This document shows, in pieces, positions 25,675-33,191 of a DNA stretch of 64,000 nucleotides (the stretch's first letter is position 1; each line of letters opens with the position of its first letter). Source of the DNA: Chloroflexi bacterium 54-19 (GTDB lineage: Bacteria; Chloroflexota; Chloroflexia; Chloroheliales; Chloroheliaceae); contig MKTJ01000037.1 of NCBI GenBank assembly GCA_001898225.1, forward strand, positions 29,003 through 93,002. Reading direction: 5' to 3'. The notes below the pieces were generated by a model that did no database searches, had not been told where the DNA came from, and saw only the letters and a list, made by a program, of their open reading frames with translations. Both the position numbers and the translations under genes were made by a program.

Positions 25675-27069
25675 TTATTCTACCGTATCGTGCCCATCAG
25701 CGTACCAGGTGTGGGTGACAAGACCGCTGTTCGGCTTGGTATACTGCACATCCTGACCATTGAGGGTGACCTTGATAACGTCCGGTTTACCGGCCCGCAC
25801 CGCGATTTTGTTACCGGTGTAGGTGAAAGATTCACCCGGATTACCCACCCTGGCAAGAACCTGTTTGTCGTCAACCGTAATCGTCAGCCAGCTACCGGTC
25901 GTGTCGGTCGCCGAAACGGTTACTACCAGCGTAATCGGCGTAGGAATCGGAGTGGCTGTCGGCGGAGGGGGCGGGACCGGGGTCGCCGTTGGCGCGGGAG
26001 GCGCTGCCGGGGCCGTAGTCGGGGCCGGTTGTTCTTGATTGGTCGGATTGGCACCTGCTGCGGCAGTCGTATTCGTACCGGTGCCCGGAACAGTTGAACC
26101 GGCAGTCGCGCCACCGGTAGTCGGGGTGCGGTCAAGCGCCTGGATTGAAGGGTCCGGGGTGTAATATTTCGGTGGTACTAAAACGTTACTGGTGGTATCA
26201 CTTGCGGATAGAGTAGCCCTAGAACTCGTCATGGTCGGGTCGGGTGTAATAGCGTAAGGACCGGCGTACCCGCCCGCCGTGATGGTGGCCGCTGCCGCTT
26301 CTTCGTAAGTGGTGGTGTCCTTGGGCTGATTCGCGATGCCCCGGTATATTAGAAGGGCCGCCGCCAGGATTATGACGATGACCAGTAAGGTCGGCACGAA
26401 GTTCGGCATATAGAACGAACCCTTGGCCGAAGGAAGCATCACCTGTTTGAGGACATATTTCTCGTTGTAGCCGATGGTACCTGGTTTGCGGGGCGAATAA
26501 CCGGCCCCAAACCCGTCCGCCGGGTTATCCTCAAAGGCGTGAGTATAGCCGGTCGAGCGCCGCTGGCCGCTTACCAGGGTCGTGGGCGGCGGCAGGGCTC
26601 GCAAGTTCAAACGCTCGTTGCTATTAGCCACCTGGTCGGCTTCGGCCTGGCTCAACCCATCCAGCGGAATGATGGCCCGGCCTCCGCTATCCGCCGAGGG
26701 CGTTTGCTGCTCGACTACCCGCGAGGTATGGGCGTTATCGAGGAGTTCATCAAAGAGTTGGACGGTAGTGCGTGGGTCCAGGTTAAGATAGACCGCATAT
26801 GTTTTGATAAAACCCCGGATGTAGAAAGGTGGCGGTAGGATCGAGAATTCTTCGTTTTCGAGTGCTTGAAGGAAGGATAAACGGATTTTAGTAGCTTGCT
26901 GAGCATCGGCCAGCGTTACGCCTTTACGCTCTCGCGCCTCGCGCAACACTAAACCTAACTCGCGGACTTCGCTACTTTGCATGTAGTTTCCCCCTGTTAC
27001 CCCTTCATCTTGTGAGAGAGATTGGTGCAAATCATTATGAAAATTATTATTCCAGTTCGGTGCTGTCAT
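25675..27069 (-). CDS. RodZ-like membrane protein with HTH and DUF4115 domains
   Basis: A 464-residue protein. The Cro/C1-type HTH is at about residues 34-95 (REARERKGVTLADAQQATKI, then SFLQALENEEF). A membrane helix lies near 224-246 (TLLVIVIILAAALLIYRG). A Thr/Pro/Ala-rich extracellular linker runs about 250-380, and a C-terminal beta domain (DUF4115-like) covers about 380-460. RodZ links MreB filaments to the elongation machinery and cell shape. The linker is longer than in E. coli RodZ. The start used gives a 30-residue leader before the HTH; Met30 (MQSSEV) is a plausible alternative. Confidence 0.85.
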   Translation of the reverse strand: MTAPNWNNNFHNDLHQSLSQDEGVTGGNYMQSSEVRELGLVLREARERKGVTLADAQQATKIRLSFLQALENEEFSILPPPFYIRGFIKTYAVYLNLDPRTTVQLFDELLDNAHTSRVVEQQTPSADSGGRAIIPLDGLSQAEADQVANSNERLNLRALPPPTTLVSGQRRSTGYTHAFEDNPADGFGAGYSPRKPGTIGYNEKYVLKQVMLPSAKGSFYMPNFVPTLLVIVIILAAALLIYRGIANQPKDTTTYEEAAAATITAGGYAGPYAITPDPTMTSSRATLSASDTTSNVLVPPKYYTPDPSIQALDRTPTTGGATAGSTVPGTGTNTTAAAGANPTNQEQPAPTTAPAAPPAPTATPVPPPPPTATPIPTPITLVVTVSATDTTGSWLTITVDDKQVLARVGNPGESFTYTGNKIAVRAGKPDVIKVTLNGQDVQYTKPNSGLVTHTWYADGHDTVE

Positions 27070-27477
27070 GGCATAGTAACTAAATTTAATTTTTTGCGCG
27101 ACCTAAGCCCAGCCAGGAAAAGAATAAAGTATGCCCCGTTTCCACTAACGGCCTCGCCTTATCCCTACCTGATGCCGGTTTCGCCAGGTTTTCTGCAGGT
27201 TCCAATTATAGATTAGCCAAAGACCATAAAGCAGAGCAGAACGGCTTTACAGCAATAAAATGTCCAGCTTGTTCAACTGTGAAGAAGCTTTAGGCATGAT
27301 TATACCTTACCAATGCAAGAGTGGCAAATTTAACATTCTCCCAAATAGTTAAAAAATTTCTGAGTTATTTTAATTTATGGCTTTGGAAAGGTATAAATAA
27401 ATTTTAAGATTTGCGTGGTAGAAAATGTAAAGCGCTTTTTTAAGTCGGATTTACATTCAAAAGTAATATAAAACTTT
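27070..27477. other. Gene-free AT-rich spacer
   Basis: About 400 bases between the rodZ-like and acetyltransferase genes, both leftward. I see no credible ORF, RNA gene or hairpin. It is AT-rich, especially at 27300-27480, and presumably holds the rodZ-like promoter. Confidence 0.5.
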
Positions 27478-28095
27478 TTATTCAACCTCAGTTTGCCAGC
27501 TTTTCGCAAGGCCCCGGTATTCGTCTTCGAGGATGCTCATCATCAGGTCGTCTTCCCATTTTCCGTTTACCAGGGCGCTATCTCGCTCGACTCCTTCCTG
27601 GACGAAACCGCACTTGCGATAAGAGGCAATGGCCCGTTTGTTATAGGCCAGCACCCGTAAATCGACCCGGTGCAGACCCATTTCTTCAAAGGCGTGCCGT
27701 AAGACCAACCGGGTCGCGGTCGTACCGATGCCGCGTCCAAGCAGGTCGGGATGGTTAAGGCCGATAGCAAACCGGGCCCGGCGATCTTCTTTGTTAAGCG
27801 AGTGCAGCCCGGCAACCCCGGCCAGCTTGCCGTCCGCCTCGATAATCCAGCGCAGGGATTCCCGGCTTATCCAGCGGTACCACTCCAGGGCGGCTTCCGG
27901 TGTAACCGGTTCTTCTTGTTGGAGAGAGACGCCATACATCCGGTAAATTTCCGGGTACTTATGGTAATTTAAGCGTTCTTGCAGGTCGGTTGGGCGGGGC
28001 GCACGCAGGACAATAGCGCCTTTTTGGAGGGTAGTCCGGGGCTGAATTTCCGGTTCGCTTGTGGGCGAGAACTCTGTTTTATTGTTATCTGTCAT
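27478..28095 (-). CDS. GNAT-family N-acetyltransferase (RimJ/RimL-like)
   Basis: A 205-residue acetyltransferase. The GNAT acetyl-CoA loop GLNHPDLLGRGIGTTATRLV lies at about residues 112-131, followed by the LRVLAYNKRAIASYRKCGF segment (about 147-165), which is typical of RimJ/RimL-type proteins that acetylate N-termini or small molecules. The first 25 residues are hydrophilic and probably disordered. It stands alone and its substrate is unknown. Confidence 0.85.
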   Translation of the reverse strand: MTDNNKTEFSPTSEPEIQPRTTLQKGAIVLRAPRPTDLQERLNYHKYPEIYRMYGVSLQQEEPVTPEAALEWYRWISRESLRWIIEADGKLAGVAGLHSLNKEDRRARFAIGLNHPDLLGRGIGTTATRLVLRHAFEEMGLHRVDLRVLAYNKRAIASYRKCGFVQEGVERDSALVNGKWEDDLMMSILEDEYRGLAKSWQTEVE

Positions 28096-28152
28096 GGCTA
28101 AATTTTGGTTTTGAAATTAATTTAAGGATAACCTGGGAAAAACCGGTGTTGT

Positions 28153-29025
28153 TCAGGCGGGTTTTACTCCCAGGAAAGAATACAACCGGCCAGGGTATTT
28201 TTTTATCCTTGTCAGCGTCCGGCGGATAGCCGGGTCTACCAGGGGCAAGCCCAAAAAGAATTCAGCCGGGAAAAAACGGATTCTTTTTCGGATGGTCCGG
28301 GCAATAGTCATTTTGAGTTCGGGCTTTGTAAGCGGAAAAAGGTTGATAACACTGTCATAAGTCCCTAGGACCTTTTTCAGTTTGAACCCGGCCCGTTCGA
28401 GGCTCCCGGTATACGTTTTCAGGGTATAGGCATTTTCGCCCCCGTGCAACTGGTGCAAAACGTGGGATTGTAAGAACTGCTCTAACTGAGAGTTGTCATT
28501 TATTACGTGGTCCCGGGTCACCAGCAGATAGCCGCCCGGCTTCAAAACCCGGTAGCATTCGTTCAGCCCTTCCTGCAAGTTCTTGAAATGATGTAGCACC
28601 TGCCGGGTATAAATTACATCGAAGGTTTGGTCGGGGAAAGGCAGAAATTCACCAAAGGCCAGCAAAGGCATAATCTTGTTTGAGCCCAGTTCGGAATTAA
28701 GCCGGGCGATAGCCCCTACCCCCACCTCCACGCTTGGATTGGGGTCAACCGCAAAGACCTTATAGCCGAGGCTGGCAAAAGCGAACGAGGTTACCCCGTT
28801 GCCACAACCGAGGTCAAGGATTTTCCCCGTTGCGCCGGTTTTTTTCAAATTCAACAGGCGGGTGACCTCGGCAAATTCCTCGCTCACCAGGAAGCGGTTG
28901 GCTGCTGCCAGCACGTCCCGGTCGAGATAACATTGGCTGATTAACTCGGTGGAAGTGTGGTCATTGCGGAGTTTTTCGACGGCCTCTTCGTAGGTATAAT
29001 GAGCCCTCATGGTAAGAAGTTCCAA
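28153..29025 (-). CDS. Class I SAM-dependent methyltransferase
   Basis: A 290-residue methyltransferase. Motif I ILDLGCGNGVTSFAF is at about residues 68-82, acidic motif II VFAVDPNPS at about 89-97, motif III-like DVIYTRQVLHHFKN at about 134-147, and LKPGGYLLVTRD at about 160-171. This is the UbiE/BioC-like subgroup, with substrates ranging from lipids to sugars. The last 80 residues are basic (RTIRKRIRFFPAEFF) and may contact membranes or nucleic acid. The next gene upstream lies 27 bases away, so they may be co-transcribed. Confidence 0.88.
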   Translation of the reverse strand: MELLTMRAHYTYEEAVEKLRNDHTSTELISQCYLDRDVLAAANRFLVSEEFAEVTRLLNLKKTGATGKILDLGCGNGVTSFAFASLGYKVFAVDPNPSVEVGVGAIARLNSELGSNKIMPLLAFGEFLPFPDQTFDVIYTRQVLHHFKNLQEGLNECYRVLKPGGYLLVTRDHVINDNSQLEQFLQSHVLHQLHGGENAYTLKTYTGSLERAGFKLKKVLGTYDSVINLFPLTKPELKMTIARTIRKRIRFFPAEFFLGLPLVDPAIRRTLTRIKKYPGRLYSFLGVKPA

Positions 29026-29051
29026 AAATTTTAAATCAAAGTATAAAATTA

Positions 29052-30227
29052 CTAACGGGGTAAGTAGGAAGCCCCTTTTTTATCGCCAATCCTTAAGAGG
29101 TAACCTTTATCGACCAGGGCCAGCAAATCGAGCCGGGCCGTTTCATCGGTAATATCAGGGTTGACCAGCCGATAATCGCGGTTGGTCAGGCGGCCCCGCT
29201 CCCTGGCGTAAAAGAGGGCCCTCGCCTGTCGTTCGTTCAGCCCGGCCTGAAGCAGCCCGAAATATTCGGCCCGGTCCGCTGCGCTAATTTCGAAAAAGAC
29301 CGGGGTTGGCTCAGCCGGACCTTTGACGGCTACCTGGGGCCGGATGGTTTCGGGCAGGGCAGGTTCCTGGCTGGGCCGGGCCGGAAGTATCGCCGTAAAA
29401 GAAGTGGAGTCGGTCTCGAAACGGGGTGGAGAACTACCGATTTCGGCCAGGGCTCGCCGCATACGCCGGATGCCGGTGCCCATTTCTTCCACCAGCCGTA
29501 ATTCGTACATTAACCGGGCCAGCAAGGGATTGCGGCTGTAGCGTTTTTGCCCCAAATTTTCGAGAGTGACCGGTCCGGCCAGCCCACCGGGACTTTCTAC
29601 TTCCAACCGGTCGTCAAAGACCCTTACCGCTACTTTCTGGCCGCTAATCGAGTAGTCGCGGTGGGCCAGGGCGTTTGTAATCGCTTCGCGCACGGCCACG
29701 AGTGGATAGTCGGGCATATCCTCGCGGTAAATCCCCTCGATCCGGGCCGGAATCCGCATGTTGTTGCTAACAAAACGGGCCGTATCCTCGATTATTTTGT
29801 CCAGGGTGCCGAAAACCTCTTTGCGGTCTACAATCGGGCCGTCTATTTCGGTTCCCCGGAAATGGGCGAGTTTAACGCTGGCCTGGGGTAAAAAGCGGGC
29901 CGGTTGTTTGCCAAAAAGCAGTACGGCGGCGGCGGTAGGGACCGACTCGGCTCCGTTTGGGGCCGGGTATATCAGGCCGAGGTCGGCCAGGCGGGTTTCC
30001 GGGCTGGCGTTGCCATCGGTCCGGTCGTCCGACTCCGCTTCAAGGCTTGCCAGGTAGGCCGTGATCTTCCCGTGGTCGAGGTCGGCAAAAGTAGCCCCGG
30101 TCACAGGGGCGCTTTCCACCGGGCCATTAGGGGCCCCGTCTTCAGTTTTAAGCCGTGGTGGTTTTTTTTCTGCCATCGCGTTCCGTGCGAGCTTTGCGCT
30201 TTTAAGGGGGGTACTGCTTTTACTCAA
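29052..30227 (-). CDS. HATPase_c_4 / AlbA-type ATP-binding regulator
   Basis: A 391-residue protein of the group with an AlbA-like domain, an HATPase-type fold and a winged helix. The ATP-fold motif VREAITNALAHRDYS lies at about residues 180-194, with the following VFDDRLEVESPGGL (about 203-216) and EEMGTGIRRMRRAL (about 246-259). A winged-helix segment lies near 315-385. The N-terminal 50 residues are low-complexity, and the usual full AlbA_2/Schlafen-like region is shortened. These proteins are probable transcriptional regulators or defence-associated factors. Confidence 0.75.
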   Translation of the reverse strand: MSKSSTPLKSAKLARNAMAEKKPPRLKTEDGAPNGPVESAPVTGATFADLDHGKITAYLASLEAESDDRTDGNASPETRLADLGLIYPAPNGAESVPTAAAVLLFGKQPARFLPQASVKLAHFRGTEIDGPIVDRKEVFGTLDKIIEDTARFVSNNMRIPARIEGIYREDMPDYPLVAVREAITNALAHRDYSISGQKVAVRVFDDRLEVESPGGLAGPVTLENLGQKRYSRNPLLARLMYELRLVEEMGTGIRRMRRALAEIGSSPPRFETDSTSFTAILPARPSQEPALPETIRPQVAVKGPAEPTPVFFEISAADRAEYFGLLQAGLNERQARALFYARERGRLTNRDYRLVNPDITDETARLDLLALVDKGYLLRIGDKKGASYLPR

Positions 30228-30368
30228 CCTGATGCCTTACCCTTAATAAGGGGTAAGTATAAAGTAAGTCTATACTCTTGGCAAATGGGATAACCCCCAC
30301 TCCCTGCCCGATGATTATAATTTAATTTTTTATTTAAGTCACGGCTGTAAATCTATTTAACCCTTTAA

Positions 30369-30387
30369 CTGGCACGCTCTTTGCCAG
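30369..30387 (+). promoter_or_regulatory. Sigma-54-like promoter or palindromic operator
   Basis: CTGGCACG, four bases, then TTGCC matches the -24/-12 sigma-54 pattern closely. The same bases form an inverted repeat, CTGGCA-N7-TGCCAG, so a dimeric repressor or activator site is equally possible. It lies 48 bases upstream of the ATG at 30436. The basal promoter of this strand is otherwise unclear. Confidence 0.4.
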
Positions 30388-30435
30388 GTATCTTACAAGG
30401 CCGCCAGGGAGACGGCTGCGAAAGGAAACGGAATC

Positions 30436-31068
30436 ATGGCAAAAGAAAACAACGAACAGCAAGTCGGGTATAGCTCGCCGGAGAGCGCCAATAGCGAGGG
30501 CCAGCGTCAGGCCGGTTCAAACGCTTATCCATCGGAACAGGAACAAAAAGAGGCGGCCAGCACCGACAAAGTGCATTATAGCCACGCTACGGACGCCTCA
30601 GATTTGAGAAGTGGCCCTGGTACCGGGCCGACTATGCCAGGTCAGTTCGGCACAACCGCTTCAACCGCGAATAATCCCAGCGCTAACCAGGCGGCGGGAG
30701 CTGCCCAACCTAACTCTACGCCCTTCCGTGATGATAACGCCAGCAGTTCCGGCCTGGCTCCGAGCCATTCGGGGACTTACCCAGGACCGGGCACAGCCTC
30801 GGATAGAGGCACCGGCAATGTAGGTTCAACTCCTTTTGGCACAGGTGCCAGCGATAACGGCCTGGAAGCAACTTCCGGCCTTGACGAACGCAATACCACT
30901 AACACCAATTCGGCCAGCTATAACTCCTCCGACGATGTTGGTAATCCGCTGTCAGCCGGGGGTGTAACCGGGTCGGGAACTCCGGGCCGCGATAACCAGT
31001 TCAACGAGATGGGCGTGGGCGAAGGTGATATGAGCAACCGCCCGACCGATACTATCGCCGGTACATAG
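30436..31068 (+). CDS. Hydrophilic low-complexity protein
   Basis: A 210-residue protein made mostly of Ser, Gly, Asn, Thr, Asp and Ala, with no hydrophobic segment, Cys or domain that I recognise. Clusters such as TSGLDERNTTNTNSASYN and repeated GTG/GSTPFG elements make it look intrinsically disordered. This composition is seen in desiccation- or stress-linked hydrophilins and in some cell-surface proteins; there is no signal peptide, so the former fits better. An AAAGGAAA precedes the ATG. It is monocistronic, with its own promoter element and terminator, suggesting a condition-specific gene. Confidence 0.65.
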   Translation: MAKENNEQQVGYSSPESANSEGQRQAGSNAYPSEQEQKEAASTDKVHYSHATDASDLRSGPGTGPTMPGQFGTTASTANNPSANQAAGAAQPNSTPFRDDNASSSGLAPSHSGTYPGPGTASDRGTGNVGSTPFGTGASDNGLEATSGLDERNTTNTNSASYNSSDDVGNPLSAGGVTGSGTPGRDNQFNEMGVGEGDMSNRPTDTIAGT

Positions 31069-31088
31069 TTAATTTGGTTCTGAAAAAT

Positions 31089-31125
31089 AAAAATCCCCAG
31101 GCCGGTAAAAGACCTGGGGATTTTT
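31089..31125. terminator. Bidirectional intrinsic terminator
   Basis: A perfect 13-base stem, AAAAATCCCCAGG / CCTGGGGATTTTT, with an 11-base loop. A-runs and T-runs on both sides let it end both the rightward 30436 gene and the leftward GH18 gene. Confidence 0.88.
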
Positions 31126-31144
31126 ATGCATGGTTTAGCTATGT

Positions 31145-32863
31145 TTACATCCAGCCTTTATCGGCCATAATCTGGTTGCCCAGCAGACCCATCAAGACCT
31201 CGTACTTGGTCCCGGCAAACTCAGGGTGATACTCGAAGCGGTTGCGCTCGAAATACTGGACCGTGTAAGTCTTGCCGTCCGCCGGGTTCTTTTCCTGGAA
31301 TTCCTCGGTAATCGGGTAGCCGAACATCGACAGCCCGCCATTTTTCTCCCAGTAACTCTTGAAAGGCCCGCTCAAGGTATGGCCTGTCTCCGGGTAATAA
31401 TTAAAATTGGACGTATCTACCGCGGTTAACAGGCTCTTGATTGAAAGAAGGCTACCACCGGGCTGTTTGGCCGGGATAGTACCCGGCGTAACCCGCTGGA
31501 AAGGCGCTTCGCTTTCCCGTCCGGCGGTCACCTGCCGCCCCAGCAGGCCAAGTAAAACCTCGTATTGCGTCCCGGCATATTCGGGGTGATACTCAAAGCG
31601 GTTGCGCTCGAAATATTGGACCGTGTAAGTCTTACCATCGGAGGGGTTCTTTTCCTGGAATTCCTCGGTCCAGGGATAGCCAAACTGGGGCAACCCGCCG
31701 TATTTATCCCAGTAGCGTTTGAAGACGTTCGACAGGGTATGCCCGGTCTGAGCGAAATAGACCCGGTAACTGGTGTCAGGGCCGGGCCTGGTGACCGGCT
31801 TGGTCGGCACTACCAGGTTTTTGATGACCGGCCAGAATTCCTGGCCTTCGAAACCGAGCCGCCAGACCGCGAAACCGCGAATCTGCTGCTTTTTCATCAA
31901 ATCGAACTTGGCCTGGATAGACTGGGCGTTTTCGAACCAGACCTGGTGGATTTCATCGTTGGAAATGTAGTTGAGATAAGGTGTTTTGGAGGCGTTGTCG
32001 AAGCCAAACGTACCGTTATTAGCCTGTCCGAGTTGCATGGTCTCGTCAAAACTGCGACTGTTAGCCCGGTAGGTAGTCGGATTTTTCTCGCGCTGGGTGA
32101 TATTCCAGTCGTAGCCGTAGAAAGGGACACCCAGCAAAACTTTCCCGGCCCCGAAAATCGGTACGGCGTAGTTAAGCACTTTTTCCTGCCAGGTTACCGG
32201 GGCGACAGGGCCGGGCGCGCCTCCCGAATATGAGTAGTCGTAGGTCATGATAGTGACCATATCGAGGTAAGGGGCCAGGGCCGCGTAGTTATAGGCGGCG
32301 GAATATTGGGTCGTAAAGGTGCTGGTCGTGCGCGAGACGACCGCCATCGTCACCATTTTGCCCTTAGGCCGCAAGCGGTTCGATAGCTCGGCCATAAAGC
32401 TGGTAAGCAGGGTTTCGCTGCTTGAATTCAGGTCTTCAAAATCAATCTGATAACCGTCGTAGCCGTTATCAACGACCTGTTTTTCGATGGTGTCGAGAAT
32501 ATTTTTGAAGGTAGGCGGGTCGGAAAGCAGTTTGTTGAAATTATCTTTGGTCGGGTCGTTTTGAATCATCGGCACGACCTTTATGCCCTTGGAGTGGGCA
32601 AAGTTAGTGACATCGGTCTTGTTCGAGCCGCGAATAGTGCCGTCGCTTTGCAGGCGGTAAAAGTCGGGCGAAATGACATCAATATTCTGGTAATTGGCCT
32701 GGAGCGCGGTGTTGGACTTGCCGTTGACGAAGTAAAACCAGCGTAACGGAATAGGCGGGGCGGCGCTCGCGGTCGGGGTCGGCCCTGACATGGCGACTAA
32801 AAAAAGACTGGTGAGTAAGAGTGATACCAGGGCAAGAGCTTTGAAACGGTGTTGCATGGGCAT
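31145..32863 (-). CDS. Secreted GH18 glycoside hydrolase with two C-terminal repeats
   Basis: A 572-residue exported protein. The signal peptide (1-35) ends near ASA-A. The GH18 barrel covers about 38-350, with catalytic motif DGYQIDFED at 136-144 and acid Glu143. It is closest in type to spore-cortex and peptidoglycan-active GH18 enzymes (SleL/YaaH-like) rather than classical chitinases. Two nearly identical repeats follow, at 369-447 and 489-567, with GHTLSNVFKRYW / GHTLSGPFKSYW, FGYP and EYHPEYAGT / EYHPEFAGT. The repeats are probably carbohydrate- or wall-binding. It is the only secreted hydrolase here and likely acts on the cell envelope. Confidence 0.9.
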   Translation of the reverse strand: MPMQHRFKALALVSLLLTSLFLVAMSGPTPTASAAPPIPLRWFYFVNGKSNTALQANYQNIDVISPDFYRLQSDGTIRGSNKTDVTNFAHSKGIKVVPMIQNDPTKDNFNKLLSDPPTFKNILDTIEKQVVDNGYDGYQIDFEDLNSSSETLLTSFMAELSNRLRPKGKMVTMAVVSRTTSTFTTQYSAAYNYAALAPYLDMVTIMTYDYSYSGGAPGPVAPVTWQEKVLNYAVPIFGAGKVLLGVPFYGYDWNITQREKNPTTYRANSRSFDETMQLGQANNGTFGFDNASKTPYLNYISNDEIHQVWFENAQSIQAKFDLMKKQQIRGFAVWRLGFEGQEFWPVIKNLVVPTKPVTRPGPDTSYRVYFAQTGHTLSNVFKRYWDKYGGLPQFGYPWTEEFQEKNPSDGKTYTVQYFERNRFEYHPEYAGTQYEVLLGLLGRQVTAGRESEAPFQRVTPGTIPAKQPGGSLLSIKSLLTAVDTSNFNYYPETGHTLSGPFKSYWEKNGGLSMFGYPITEEFQEKNPADGKTYTVQYFERNRFEYHPEFAGTKYEVLMGLLGNQIMADKGWM

Positions 32864-33191
32864 GAGAATTCCTTTTGGTCACGAATCACAAAAAAAGCAG
32901 TCAATGTTCAATTTTCAGGTGCAGAAATAATCTAAAGAAGACCCAATTAAAGCAGGAGTCCCTGGAAGGTATCGTTAGCTGTAAAGGCTGACGAGAGTTA
33001 TTTATAAAATATAATGACGCCGATAAAAAAGCAACGGTTTTATAAAGAATCAGGAAAAATAGACTGATACTAAAACCGCAAGACTATGGCCGGATAAAGA
33101 CCCCCGGCCATAACGTTAAAACAGGGTGTGACGGTTAGGGCCCGGTCCCTTCCTGTGAAAGTGGAACCGGGCTTTCCTGAAACCGGAAAAC
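32864..33191. other. Gene-free spacer with two hairpins
   Basis: About 330 bases between two leftward genes. It holds a perfect nine-base stem (TATGGCCGG at 33085-33093 with CCGGCCATA at 33104-33112) and a GC-rich stem (GCCCGGTCCC at 33140-33149 with GGAACCGGGC at 33163-33172). One of these probably terminates the GpgS transcript, although T runs are poor. No ORF is credible. Confidence 0.4.
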
